DNA of 64,000 nt from Acidobacterium sp. S8 (GTDB lineage Bacteria; Acidobacteriota; Terriglobia; Terriglobales; Acidobacteriaceae). Of this stretch, positions 36,672 through 46,409 are shown piece by piece. The stretch spans positions 1-64,000 of the forward strand of contig NZ_LMUM01000033.1 in the NCBI RefSeq assembly GCF_009765985.1. The letters are read 5' to 3'. Each line of letters opens with the position of its first letter. The first letter of the stretch is position 1. The translations under genes were made by a program, and so were the position numbers. Below the pieces are notes generated by a model that was given only the letters and a program-made list of their open reading frames with translations, was not told the origin of the DNA and searched no databases.

Positions 36672-37331
36672 TTAGGCGCGAAGTCGCATTGTTGTTGTTT
36701 TCATACCAAAAATGCCGCGAATGAATTGAGCAAATGTGCCTGTCGCACTTCGCTGCGGAATAGATATCGGCGGCAGATTAGTCGCTGCGGACAGTTGTTT
36801 AACGCGGGTACGGAGCGCTTCCACTTCGAGGGCGCACTGCCGCAGGTACGCGGATACTGATACATCAGCTTCGGCTGCGCGTTCTTTGAAAAGAGCATGC
36901 TCGGCGGATGAAATCCGCAGGGAAAGTGCGGTGGTACGCGACTCCACTGCCAGTGGCCGTGCCACCGCAGGAACCATGGCAACAGTATCTGCGAGTACAT
37001 GGCGAAAAACAGGCTTTGCGACAAGTTTTTCAGTTTGCTTGCCCGACTGCGCATCTCGACGCGTGTGACGCGGGGCCGCAGTACGCTTTGCTGGCTTGGC
37101 CAATTTTGCTTTAGGAGAGATCCTGGCTTTCTGCATTGAAGTCGCCGCTGCCTCCGCTTTTTTTGATGGAGCCACTTTCAGACTGGCGCGCCGCTGTTTT
37201 GGGCGAACGGCTTCTTCGTAAGTGAGTTCACGTATGCCATACGTTGGGGTAGCCGAAGGCTGTGCGCCGGCCCAGGCCCGGAAGCGGCCTGCGATGGCAT
37301 TGATGTCTTCGAGGGGCGGTTGCGTGTTCAT
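36672..37331 (-). CDS. Ribbon-helix-helix-like protein with long basic linker
   Basis: I start this at ATG 37331, six bases after TACACT (37338-37343 minus). The 219-residue product has a short N-terminal helix region, then about 80 residues rich in Lys, Ala, Arg and Pro (ISPKAKLAKPAKRTAAPRHT) like histone H1 tails, then SRTTALSLRISSAEHALFKE and ADVSVSAYLRQCALEVEALR. That second block resembles a MobC/Arc-type ribbon-helix-helix. It is probably DNA-binding. No relaxase or plasmid gene is nearby, so a chromosomal role such as nucleoid or gene regulation is more likely than mobilisation. Confidence 0.62.
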   Translation of the reverse strand: MNTQPPLEDINAIAGRFRAWAGAQPSATPTYGIRELTYEEAVRPKQRRASLKVAPSKKAEAAATSMQKARISPKAKLAKPAKRTAAPRHTRRDAQSGKQTEKLVAKPVFRHVLADTVAMVPAVARPLAVESRTTALSLRISSAEHALFKERAAEADVSVSAYLRQCALEVEALRTRVKQLSAATNLPPISIPQRSATGTFAQFIRGIFGMKTTTMRLRA

Positions 37332-37439
37332 GCGCCGAGTGTATGACGCTTGAGTCATGGAAAGTAGGCCGGGAAAGAGGAATTCCTCCTGCCCGGCCCG
37401 ATCTGGAACTCCAGCTTTCCATCAGTGCTGATTCGGGAA

Positions 37440-40250
37440 TCAACCGGTATTTCGCAGTCCCGCTGAAATACCGTTGATGGTCCCCGCAATGGCGCGATTG
37501 ATCTCATCCGTATCCTCGCCTGCACGTTTACGCCGCAGCAGATCGACCTGGATGAGGCTCATAGGATCGACATACGGATTGCGTAATCGTATGGAATGCG
37601 CCAGCATGCGATTGTTTTCGAGCAGCTCTTTCTGCGCGGTCACGGTGAGCACGGCATTGAGAGTGCGGTTGAACTCGGCTTCGATTTTTGAGAAGACGCG
37701 CTTGCGCATAGCCACATCCGGAACCAGCGCCGCATAGAGCGAGGCAATACCGAGATCCGTCTTCGCCAGAGCCATCTCCACGTTGCGGATCAAATCGATG
37801 AAGAGCGGAAACTCGACCATCATGTCGCGCAGGAGCTTTGCGCCCCCCGGCTTTTTGGAATACTGCTCGATGGCATAGCCTACGCCGAACCACGCCGGTA
37901 CAAGCTGGCGGCTCTGCGTCCAACCGAAAACCCACGGAATGGCGCGAAGATCGGCGAAGCTGCGCTTGCCGCTGCGGCGCGAGGGGCGGGAGCCGATCTT
38001 CGCATGCTCAAGCTCTGCGACCGGCGTCGCTATTTCGAAATAGCTCAACACTTCAGGGTCATCGATAATCTGACCGCGGTAGAAGTGAAAAGCTGTTTCC
38101 GACAGCTCTTCGAGAGCGGCTTCCCATTCCGGCAGCAAGACACCGGATTGATGGCCATTCGGATCCTTTGCATTGGGCCGCGCCAGCGCGTCAAGCGAGG
38201 CAGCGATCATTAACTCCAAATTACGCTCGGCCAGTACGACATCGCCATATTTCCAGTTGAGCACCTCGCCCTGCTCCGTAACGCGAATCTGACCTTCAAA
38301 AGCGCCAACGGGTTGAGCGTAGATGGAACGGTGGGTGGGGCCGCCGCCTCGCCCGACGGTGCCGCCTCGCCCGTGGAAGAGACGCAGCTTTACGCCGCAT
38401 TCACGGGCCACGTCATGCAGAGCGCGATGAGCGCGGAAGATCTCCCATGTACTGGTGAGCATGCCGCCGTCTTTATTCGAGTCGGAATATCCGAGCATGA
38501 GCTCCTGCGTGTTGTTCCACGAGGCAAGAAGCGTGCGGTATTCGGGCAAATTCCACAGCGTGCGGCAGACTTCTGGCGCGTTGCGCAAGTCTTCAATCGA
38601 CTCGAAGAGCGGCACAGGCATCAGGCCGGGATCAGTGCCATTAGCGGCAGGTTCCACGCCACCAAGACGGGCCAGCCATAGAACTCCAAGCACGTCTTCC
38701 ACACAGCTGGCGCCGCTAATGACGTATTGCCGGATCGCCTCCGGACTGCAGCCCGCCTTGACTTCAGCAATCGTGCGGAATGTCTCGATTACGTTCGCGC
38801 TTTCAGGGCTTAGACCCTGCGGTACGACCGTGGCATTACCTGCACACCATTCGGAGGATTCCTGCAACGCCTTCTTGTGAAGCTTGGCGTGCTGGCGAAT
38901 GTCGAGCGTGTGGAGGTGCAGACCAAATGTGCGAACCAAAAGAATCAGCGGATCGATCAGAGTCTGCGCCAGCCGCAGCCCCTCGTTTTCCGCCAGGCTG
39001 CGGCGCAGAATTTTCAAGTCATCGATAAATTCCTGCGCGCTGCAGTATGCAGGCAGAGCAGTAAGCGCTGTTTCCAGGCTGTCAGCATCTGTCGCGGCTT
39101 CACCGGCTGTACGCAGCAGGCGAGCATGCACACAAACCATAAAGCGGCGATACAGTTCGAACTCAAAGCGCGCGCCGAAGATCTGCAGTGTGCCGGTGCG
39201 AAGCTCGGCCATATATCCGTGCAGACGCTTGCTGAGCTCTTCACTGATCGGCAACTGCTGCGCCGATGTTGTCAGCAGATCGATGATCAACTGTACCTGG
39301 AGCTGATAATGGGCGAGCAGGCGTGACCGGGCCGCGCGGATCGCTTCGCGGGTCACATCTGGCGTGACAAACGGATTGCCGTCGCGGTCGCCGCCGATCC
39401 ATGAGCCGAAACCAAGCAGTAACGGCAGATCGGACATGTCGAGGCTTAGGCCGTACTCGCTGGCCAGCGCCGCGGAGACTTCTTCATAGAGCTTTGGCAG
39501 CGTGGCGAAGATGGAGACATCGTAGTAATCGAGTCCCATCTTGATTTCATCCCCGACAGTCGGGCGACGGCTGCGCACCTCATCGGTCTGCCATAGAGCC
39601 GTAATTTCCGCAACGAGTTGCTCCTGAAGTCGCAAAATCTCTTCGTCAGGCACAGGGATGCGGTCCAGATCCTCCAGGAACTCGCCAAGGCGCCGCCTCT
39701 TAAACAGGACGGAGCGACGCGCGATTTCGGTGGGATGCGCCGTAAACACAGGCACTATGAAGATGCGGCGAAGCCAATCGAGAGCTTCGGTCGTCGTGAC
39801 GCCGACCCGCCGCATTTCGCGGAGGGTTCCTCGCAGCGAGCCGCGCTGATTCGACCCCTTGCCGCTGAGCTGCAGCGACAGGCGCCGGCGTTTGCGGTGG
39901 TTTGTTTCGGCAAGATTGATCAGCTCGAAATAAAACGCAAATGCGCGGCTCAGCGGATAAGCCTGCTCGACGGGCAATGTGCTAATGCCAAGCACCGTCT
40001 GCTGCAAAAGGTCTTCGGCCTCATTGATCTGGCCCGCAGCCTGCGCCTCTCGGCGGCGAATGGCGGATTGACGCAGCTCTTCAACTTTTTCGTAGAGAGA
40101 ATCTCCAGCCTGCTCGCGCAGCACTTCTCCCAGCAGCATGCCCAGAGAGCGCACATCGCGCCGCAAGGGGGCCTCTTTTAAGTCGCCGGTGCGTGCCTCA
40201 AGTTCGGCCAGACGCTGCGACCAGCTTTCGGGTTTCCAAAGGAGGGGCAT
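37440..40250 (-). CDS. ppc: Phosphoenolpyruvate carboxylase
   Basis: Anaplerotic conversion of PEP plus bicarbonate to oxaloacetate. The 936-residue enzyme has all the main motifs: FTAHPTEIARRSVLFKR, GSWIGGDRDGNPFV, GYSDSNKDGGMLTS, LFHGRGGTVGRGGGP and the C-terminal RNPYVDPMSLIQVDLL ending NTG, the conserved C-terminal Gly. Frames open to 40286, but MPLLWKPESW at 40250 is the natural start; CATAAT lies six bases upstream and no SD is seen. Its product supplies the TCA cycle and amino acid synthesis. Confidence 0.97.
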   Translation of the reverse strand: MPLLWKPESWSQRLAELEARTGDLKEAPLRRDVRSLGMLLGEVLREQAGDSLYEKVEELRQSAIRRREAQAAGQINEAEDLLQQTVLGISTLPVEQAYPLSRAFAFYFELINLAETNHRKRRRLSLQLSGKGSNQRGSLRGTLREMRRVGVTTTEALDWLRRIFIVPVFTAHPTEIARRSVLFKRRRLGEFLEDLDRIPVPDEEILRLQEQLVAEITALWQTDEVRSRRPTVGDEIKMGLDYYDVSIFATLPKLYEEVSAALASEYGLSLDMSDLPLLLGFGSWIGGDRDGNPFVTPDVTREAIRAARSRLLAHYQLQVQLIIDLLTTSAQQLPISEELSKRLHGYMAELRTGTLQIFGARFEFELYRRFMVCVHARLLRTAGEAATDADSLETALTALPAYCSAQEFIDDLKILRRSLAENEGLRLAQTLIDPLILLVRTFGLHLHTLDIRQHAKLHKKALQESSEWCAGNATVVPQGLSPESANVIETFRTIAEVKAGCSPEAIRQYVISGASCVEDVLGVLWLARLGGVEPAANGTDPGLMPVPLFESIEDLRNAPEVCRTLWNLPEYRTLLASWNNTQELMLGYSDSNKDGGMLTSTWEIFRAHRALHDVARECGVKLRLFHGRGGTVGRGGGPTHRSIYAQPVGAFEGQIRVTEQGEVLNWKYGDVVLAERNLELMIAASLDALARPNAKDPNGHQSGVLLPEWEAALEELSETAFHFYRGQIIDDPEVLSYFEIATPVAELEHAKIGSRPSRRSGKRSFADLRAIPWVFGWTQSRQLVPAWFGVGYAIEQYSKKPGGAKLLRDMMVEFPLFIDLIRNVEMALAKTDLGIASLYAALVPDVAMRKRVFSKIEAEFNRTLNAVLTVTAQKELLENNRMLAHSIRLRNPYVDPMSLIQVDLLRRKRAGEDTDEINRAIAGTINGISAGLRNTG

Positions 40251-40394
40251 ACTTTGATTATGCCGGAGTACTAGCCGTCCACGCACACGCGCTTCGCGCT
40301 TATAGCAAAATCATGAGCGTTTCGCCATTTTCACGTCCCTAGGGTTCTTCGCAATGCTCGAAATGGTTCTCTTAAATAGCCGAGCATTGCATTG

Positions 40395-42335
40395 TTAGCT
40401 GTTCACCTGCTGCTCTTCCAGCTGTAACATCAGCTCTTCCCATTCGGCCGTGAGCGCGTTCTGCTGTTCGCGCAGGGATGCGAGCAGCTGAGTTGACCGT
40501 TCCGTTTCTTCGGCGCTCACGAAAATGCCGAGCGACTCTTCTGTGGCTGCAATCGAAGCCTCGACCCGCGGAATTTCTTCCTCGACAAACGCAAGCCGCT
40601 CCTGCATCTGGCGGAGCCGAATGGGATTCAGGCGGCGAACTTTCTCTTTCTCGGCGGGGACGGGCAATACAGAGGCGACTTCTTCTACGACGACGATCGA
40701 TGTAGGTATTGCCGCTAGGGGAGCCACTTCGCGGCCCTCTTTGCGCCACAGATAATCTTCATAATTGCCCGGATAAACATGGACGTGGCCGCTTTCTACC
40801 TCCAAAACACGGGTCGCCAGCCGATCGATGAAATAGCGGTCATGCGAAACGAAGATAACGGTGCCGGTAAATTTTTTCACCGCCTCCAGCAGTACATCTT
40901 TGGCGCGCAGATCGAGGTGGTTGGTTGGCTCGTCAAGAAGAAGAAAATTGGCCGGACTGACAAGAATCCGCGCCAGGGCATAGCGATTGCGCTCGCCGCC
41001 AGAGAGCACGCCAAGCGGCTTGAAGACATCATCACCGGAGAAGAGGAAGCACCCGAGCAAGCTGCGCAAATCGGTCTCCGGCACGCGTGGCGCGATGCGG
41101 CCGATATCGTCGAGCATCCGCGACGAAGCATCCAGAACCTTGTACTGATCCTGAGCGAAATAATCTGGCAGCACGTTGTGTCCTAACCGCAAGACGCCTG
41201 ACGTCGCCGCTTCCTGCCCGGAGAGCATGCGGATGAGCGTAGATTTACCCGCGCCATTTGCACCGACGAGTGCAATGCGATCGCCGCGATCGATGGTAAA
41301 GCTGACATCGTTTAATACTCGCTTTTCGCCGTAGCTCTTGCTCAGACCGGTAACTTCCACCACGGTGCGGCCCGATGGAGGCGGTTGCGGAAAGGTGAAG
41401 TGTATCGCCTGCTCTTCCTGCGGAATCTCGATGCGCTCAATCTTCTCGAGCTCCTTGATGCGGCTCTGCACCTGCTTTGCCTTCGTCGCCTGATAACGGA
41501 ATCGGCTGATGAAAGCTTCCAGATGCTCTATCCGCTCACGCTGGTTCTTATAGGCTGCTTCGAGCTGTATCCGGCGTTCCTGCTTCTGCTGCAGGTACTT
41601 TTCATAGTTGCCGGAGTACACGTGCAGGCCCTTATTCCATATCTCGATGATCTTGTTGACCGTCACATCGAGAAAGTAGCGGTCGTGCGAGATGAGGATA
41701 AAGCCGTTCGGATAGCTGCGCAGATACTCCTCGAGCCAATTGCGGGTTTCAAGATCGAGGTGGTTTGTGGGCTCGTCGAGCAGGAGCAGATTCGGCTTCT
41801 GCAGCAGGAGCTTGGCGAGCGCGATGCGCATCTGCCAGCCTCCGGAAAACTCCTTCGTATCCTTCGACCAGTCTTCTTTGCCGAAGCCAAGCCCGCCCAG
41901 CACTGAGCCTACTTGCGCGTCGAGCGCATAGCCATCATGCGCATGGAATCTCGCACCCAGATTGGAATAACGTTCGGCCACTGCAGCGTAGGCGCTGGTG
42001 TCGGGATCAAGCTCCGCCAGAGATGCAGCCAGGCCTTCCAACTCCTGCTCGATGCTGCGCAGCTCGTCGAAGACCGACAGGCACTCTTCAAATACTGTGC
42101 GTCCGGAGAGCGAGAGCCCGTCCTGCGGCAGATAACCGATGCTCATGCCGCGCGTGCGCTGCAAGCTGCCGTAATCGAGCGTATCGAGACCAGCAAGCGC
42201 CTTCAACAGGGTCGATTTGCCCGTCCCGTTGGCGCCGACCAGAGCCGTGCGCTCGTTCGAGGTAATGAGCCAGTTGGCATCTTCAAAAAGGAGTTTCGGG
42301 CCGAATCGTTTACCGGCGCCGGCGAGTTGCAGCAT
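40395..42335 (-). CDS. ABC-F family ATP-binding protein
   Basis: Soluble protein of 646 residues with two ATPase domains and no membrane segments. Walker A motifs are GANGTGKSTLLKAL and GANGAGKSTLIRML; signatures are FSGGWQMRIALAKLL and LSGGERNRYALARIL; Walker B ends in LLLLDEPTNHLD and FLLLDEPTNHLD. An ABC-F linker with KQERRIQLEAAYKNQ and a C-terminal coiled coil (about 570-646) are present. The first-domain SGGWQMR wording resembles the YheS/Uup branch. ABC-F proteins act on the ribosome. TAAAAT, overlapping the stop of the preceding DUF2252 gene, is six bases before the ATG. Confidence 0.94.
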   Translation of the reverse strand: MLQLAGAGKRFGPKLLFEDANWLITSNERTALVGANGTGKSTLLKALAGLDTLDYGSLQRTRGMSIGYLPQDGLSLSGRTVFEECLSVFDELRSIEQELEGLAASLAELDPDTSAYAAVAERYSNLGARFHAHDGYALDAQVGSVLGGLGFGKEDWSKDTKEFSGGWQMRIALAKLLLQKPNLLLLDEPTNHLDLETRNWLEEYLRSYPNGFILISHDRYFLDVTVNKIIEIWNKGLHVYSGNYEKYLQQKQERRIQLEAAYKNQRERIEHLEAFISRFRYQATKAKQVQSRIKELEKIERIEIPQEEQAIHFTFPQPPPSGRTVVEVTGLSKSYGEKRVLNDVSFTIDRGDRIALVGANGAGKSTLIRMLSGQEAATSGVLRLGHNVLPDYFAQDQYKVLDASSRMLDDIGRIAPRVPETDLRSLLGCFLFSGDDVFKPLGVLSGGERNRYALARILVSPANFLLLDEPTNHLDLRAKDVLLEAVKKFTGTVIFVSHDRYFIDRLATRVLEVESGHVHVYPGNYEDYLWRKEGREVAPLAAIPTSIVVVEEVASVLPVPAEKEKVRRLNPIRLRQMQERLAFVEEEIPRVEASIAATEESLGIFVSAEETERSTQLLASLREQQNALTAEWEELMLQLEEQQVNS

Positions 42336-42344
42336 ACATCTATT

Positions 42345-43694
42345 TTAGCTGGCGTTGCGCGCGGGTTTCTTCGGCATATGCCGCGATCTGCGTAGCGCCT
42401 CCCAATCGCGCTCCGTCTGATCGGCGTAGGCCTCGGCAAATTTCACGATCGCTTCAGCAAAGCGCCTGCCGTTACCGATATATCCAGCCAGTATGCACGG
42501 GTCTCCGGAGCGCGAATGTCCGCGCGCCAGTAATTCGCCGCACATTTCCGCGTATTCCAACAGTCCGGTACCTCTCAGGTCATCCATCTCGATACTGGCC
42601 TTATGGTCGTTCAACTGTCGCACCAGATATTGTCGATGACCGATGGTGGTCCATCCCAGAAACAGATCGGACAGGAACTGCATGGCTCGCTGGCCTTCGG
42701 CCACACGCTGACCCTGGTGATGCGGCCCATGATACTCAAGGTATTTCGCATAAGCCGATGCGGGTTCTTCCTTAATCTGAAGAAAGAGCGGGTCGCCTCG
42801 GCCATTACCTTCCAGATAAACGAGATAATCGCGCAGGCCCACCGACCCGGTTCCCACCACTTTGAATCCCACATCCACGGCTTGATATTGCACAAAGAAA
42901 TGCTGGCGTTCGGGCAACAGGTCTTTTTTATATTCCCGGAGCGACGTGAGTACCGCTTGCACCTGCGACGAAGAAAGCCTCGCCAGTAGCGGCTTGCTTT
43001 CCTTGAAGATGCGCCTGCCGGTTTCCTGGCCGCGCTTCATCTCCGGAATCGTCAGTTGTTCGAGCGTGTGGATGGGAGTCGATCGCTCGGCTTTAAGCAG
43101 TGCTGTCGAAACCGGGTTGATACGCTGCAGACGATGTATCTGGTAACGCGCCATCTCCAACACTGGCATGTGCGAAAACATTTCGACATACTTTCGATAG
43201 CGGGCAATCAACGCATGTACCGCTTCTTCGCACTGAGCGTTCCTGATGCCGATCTCACGACCTGCCAGCACCAGGCTGGTGGCAAGTCGCTTCAGATCCC
43301 ACTCGAACGGTCCGCGGATAGTCTCGTCAAAATCATTGATGTCGAAGACAAGTCGGCCATCGGGAGCCGCATAGGCTCCAAGATTGCGTACATGCGCATC
43401 ACCGCAAATTTGGTTCACGATGCCGGTATGCGGCAGGAGCGATAAATCCGAAGCCATGATAGGCACGGCGCCGCGAAAGAAACCGAAGGGCGACACGACC
43501 ATGCGCTCGTACTTTAGTGCAACCAGCGAAGACACACGCCCACGCATCGACTCTTCGAGGAGAGCGATGGGATCATGCCGCCTCTCCTGTGAGCACCACT
43601 GACAGTGATCCTGCCGCCGCAGCTGTTTGCGGCGCGACTGGCCAATCGCCCGCCGCTCCTGCGATTTCGATAATTTGTTCAGTATCTCGGCCAT
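42345..43694 (-). CDS. DUF2252 domain protein
   Basis: The 449-residue protein carries the DUF2252 hallmarks: MVVSPFGFFRGAVPIMASDL, ICGDAHVRNLG, VFDINDFDETIRGPFEWDL and the later VGFKVVGTGSVGLRDY. The GDAHxxN and D-x-N-D-F-D-E motifs are like those of aminoglycoside phosphotransferase-type kinases, so a kinase fold is likely, but no substrate is established. It is cytoplasmic. It sits nine bases before the ABC-F gene and may share its transcript. Confidence 0.87.
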   Translation of the reverse strand: MAEILNKLSKSQERRAIGQSRRKQLRRQDHCQWCSQERRHDPIALLEESMRGRVSSLVALKYERMVVSPFGFFRGAVPIMASDLSLLPHTGIVNQICGDAHVRNLGAYAAPDGRLVFDINDFDETIRGPFEWDLKRLATSLVLAGREIGIRNAQCEEAVHALIARYRKYVEMFSHMPVLEMARYQIHRLQRINPVSTALLKAERSTPIHTLEQLTIPEMKRGQETGRRIFKESKPLLARLSSSQVQAVLTSLREYKKDLLPERQHFFVQYQAVDVGFKVVGTGSVGLRDYLVYLEGNGRGDPLFLQIKEEPASAYAKYLEYHGPHHQGQRVAEGQRAMQFLSDLFLGWTTIGHRQYLVRQLNDHKASIEMDDLRGTGLLEYAEMCGELLARGHSRSGDPCILAGYIGNGRRFAEAIVKFAEAYADQTERDWEALRRSRHMPKKPARNAS

Positions 43695-43717
43695 CTATCT
43701 CTTTCGAGGGCGGCACG

Positions 43718-44650
43718 CTACTGCGCCTGCTGAATTCGCCCTTCAATCTCCACGCGTGTCTCTTCAGATAACATAGGCATCGCACCTTTCTGCGACGCAA
43801 CCCAGGATCCCCAACGGTTTCCAGCTTCGTTCAACAGCGCCAGAGAAGCTTTTCTTAGATAGGCATGAACCAGCGCAGCGGTAAACGCATCTCCAGCGCC
43901 GACGGTATCCGCTACCTTCGTTTGAATTCCATGGTGGCGGTGATGAGCCTCTCGCGTGACCAGCAGACTGCCCTGTGAACCCATGGTGATGCAGATGAGC
44001 TGCGGAGGAAATTTATCGAGCAGCAGCCGTGCACATCTTAACAGTGATTCTTCATCCGATCCGGCATTCTGCGTGAGGCCAAGCAACGACATGACGATCG
44101 GCATTTCTATCTCGTTCAGTTTAACGATCGTAGCCAGTTGAAGAGAGTCTTCCAGTAATTTTGCGTGATAGAAGGGGGTGCGCAGGTTCACGTCGAAAAT
44201 CCGCACGCACTGGCCGGAAGTTCCCTGCAGAAAAGAACGAATCGCTGTGCGAGAAACCTCGTGTCGCTGCGCAAGCGTTCCGAAGCAAACAGCATCGGCA
44301 CGGCGTGATAAGTCCGCCCACGCCGGGGAGTAGTCGAGAAAATCCCACGCTACCGGCTCATGTATCACATACTCTGGCTGCCCATCCTTCAGCGTGACTG
44401 AGACGCTTCCCGTAGCATGCTCATCGTCCTGTTGGAGAAATTTGTTATCAGCAGGAAAGGATGCGAGCACCGCGCGCGCTTCGTCTCCCAAGGCGTCACG
44501 CCCGATGCGGCTCGCAATCACACCATGGTTTCCGAGGCGTGCTGACATCACCGCGAAATTAGCAGGTGCTCCGCCGAGCTGCTTTCCACCTGGCAGCAGA
44601 TCCCACAGCAGCTCTCCCAGGCCAACGATCAGCTTCGCGTCCTGGTTCAC
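43718..44650 (-). CDS. PfkB family carbohydrate kinase, fructokinase-like
   Basis: I start this at GTG 44650, with SD AGGAAG six bases before; the upstream part of the frame is antisense or shadow of trehalase. The 310-residue kinase has GELLWDLLPGGKQLGGAPANFAV, the substrate-binding GG region, and the ATP/catalytic motif VADTVGAGDAFTAALVH with the catalytic Asp. The wording GELLWD and GGAPANFAVM is typical of bacterial fructokinases. Its GTG overlaps the trehalase stop (GTGA), so the two are co-translated, suggesting use of sugars from disaccharide cleavage. Confidence 0.9.
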   Translation of the reverse strand: MNQDAKLIVGLGELLWDLLPGGKQLGGAPANFAVMSARLGNHGVIASRIGRDALGDEARAVLASFPADNKFLQQDDEHATGSVSVTLKDGQPEYVIHEPVAWDFLDYSPAWADLSRRADAVCFGTLAQRHEVSRTAIRSFLQGTSGQCVRIFDVNLRTPFYHAKLLEDSLQLATIVKLNEIEMPIVMSLLGLTQNAGSDEESLLRCARLLLDKFPPQLICITMGSQGSLLVTREAHHRHHGIQTKVADTVGAGDAFTAALVHAYLRKASLALLNEAGNRWGSWVASQKGAMPMLSEETRVEIEGRIQQAQ

Positions 44651-46317
44651 TGTTTGCTTCCTGTGTCGGCCAGCAGCTGCTGCATCTCCAGATAGGCCGC
44701 ATTGGTCCAACCGAAACCTATTTCGTTCGTCTTATAGCCTGTAGCGACATCGAGCTGCGAGGAGCCATGTACGACGTCGTACTTCTCGCGGATGGTGTGA
44801 TCACGATCAAAGTTACTCTTGATGGTCGCGCTGAATTTTTCCGATAGCCGCCTTGCATCCTCCACGTCGCCGACTTTCTGCATGCCGGCAATGGCGATCC
44901 ATGATGGAGGAGCCCAGCCGTAAGGAAGATCCCACTGTGTACCGGAGTCATAGGTACTCATCGCCATCCCACCTGGCTGCTCGAACCAGTGGAGTGCATT
45001 TTTCAACCCCGTGATCTGTTGGTCATCGGCAACGCCAGCCCACAGCGGAAAGAAAGTCGTGATGTAACGATATGTCGATTGCCGATGCTCCATATAGTCG
45101 TAATCGAAATACATTCCTTCACTCGCATTCCACAAATATTTGTTGATCGCAGCTTTGCGCGCTTCCGCCTGCTCATTCCACTGCTTTGCCTCGGATGGCT
45201 TGCCCAGTTTGTCGGCCATCCACGCCAAATCGAGCTCATATTTATAGAGCAGGCTGTTCAGGCAGATAGGCGCGTTGTGATGCGTTGACCCGCTGAACGG
45301 ACCAAAGCGGAAACTTGGGTCGTAACCGGACTCGCGCATCGCGCGATCTCCGCGATAATAATCGGCGGAGAGCCAGTGCCCGTCGAGATGTGCTCTCGCG
45401 CATACGGTGGAGATGCTCACATCACAGCTTGTCTTGGCCAGCTTCGCTTCTTCGGCTGCATCGGGCTTGTCGGGGCCATCTACCAGATAGTCAGTGTGCA
45501 TATCTGGATGCGCCAGCAGCCAACGAATGACATCCGGATAATATGTGCTGTCGTCTTCCTGCTCGGGTACGGGACCTTCGCCAAGGTCGAAATATCTTGC
45601 GAGGCCGGTATCTCCGGCACGATGAAAATCACTCAGCCACAAATCGTGATCGTGCGTGGCAAAACCATATCCTTTTGCCAGCCACGCTTCGGCTTGCTTA
45701 TTGTCTCCCTTATTTGCAGAAAGTTGCGCCTCATACACATCGCGAATCATCGAAGAGAGAAATGGAGGCTGCGAGCGTGTCAGGTAATATGTGCGGTTGG
45801 CGTTCAAAATGCTGCCGTAATGCTCAATCTCGAAAAAGAAGTTCTCCACCATGCCGCGCGCCAGATCAACGCGTCCGTCGCGAAGCAGTCCCAGCAGAAT
45901 AAAGTAACTGTCCCAGCCGTACATTTCGTTGAAACGGCCACCGGGTACGACATATTTATTGGGAAGATAAAGAAGGCCCGGAGTTTTGATGGAACGCGGG
46001 TCGATATCGCCGATATGTGTAATGCGACGCGGAAGCCGCTCCACATCGACCTTGCATTGCGATTGCAATGCCTTCACCTGTGCCGGTTCCGCAATCTCCT
46101 GCGGGAGATAGAGAACTGGCGCTGTTTTGAGTTTTGGGTCAATCAATGAGTTGCAGTCGATCATTGATCTTGCCAAGGTGTCCCATGCACGGTGTATATA
46201 TTGGTCGATGTTTGCGGCGGCAGGTGCCGACGGTGGCTTCACGCCGGTGGTTACCTGCGCAGGCAAAACAGTCTGGCAAATTGCCAGGATCGCGGTCGTA
46301 ACAAAGCCATGTTTCAT
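44647..46317 (-). CDS. treA: Periplasmic trehalase (GH37)
   Basis: Hydrolyses trehalose to glucose. Both trehalase signatures are present: PGGRFNEMYGWDSYF and QWDLPYGWAPPSW. The Asp and Glu catalytic region is in SGYDPSFRFGPFSG and downstream. I choose ATG 46317 (MKHGFVTTAI), which starts a signal peptide ending near VLPAQ, so the enzyme is periplasmic; length 556. It is the first gene of a two-gene unit with the PfkB kinase, and divergent from the AsmA-like gene 92 bp away. Confidence 0.94.
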   Translation of the reverse strand: MKHGFVTTAILAICQTVLPAQVTTGVKPPSAPAAANIDQYIHRAWDTLARSMIDCNSLIDPKLKTAPVLYLPQEIAEPAQVKALQSQCKVDVERLPRRITHIGDIDPRSIKTPGLLYLPNKYVVPGGRFNEMYGWDSYFILLGLLRDGRVDLARGMVENFFFEIEHYGSILNANRTYYLTRSQPPFLSSMIRDVYEAQLSANKGDNKQAEAWLAKGYGFATHDHDLWLSDFHRAGDTGLARYFDLGEGPVPEQEDDSTYYPDVIRWLLAHPDMHTDYLVDGPDKPDAAEEAKLAKTSCDVSISTVCARAHLDGHWLSADYYRGDRAMRESGYDPSFRFGPFSGSTHHNAPICLNSLLYKYELDLAWMADKLGKPSEAKQWNEQAEARKAAINKYLWNASEGMYFDYDYMEHRQSTYRYITTFFPLWAGVADDQQITGLKNALHWFEQPGGMAMSTYDSGTQWDLPYGWAPPSWIAIAGMQKVGDVEDARRLSEKFSATIKSNFDRDHTIREKYDVVHGSSQLDVATGYKTNEIGFGWTNAAYLEMQQLLADTGSKQ

Positions 46318-46409
46318 TACTGAACAAATGCGATTTGAACCAACGCACCGACGAGAATATGCCTCTAATCCCATAACACACCCGTACTTATTTCTTGAAA
46401 GGCTCTAAC

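Noticed and set aside
36672..37331. MobC-like wording as evidence for a mobile element
   Set aside because: No relaxase, integrase, att-like repeat or composition shift is visible around it.
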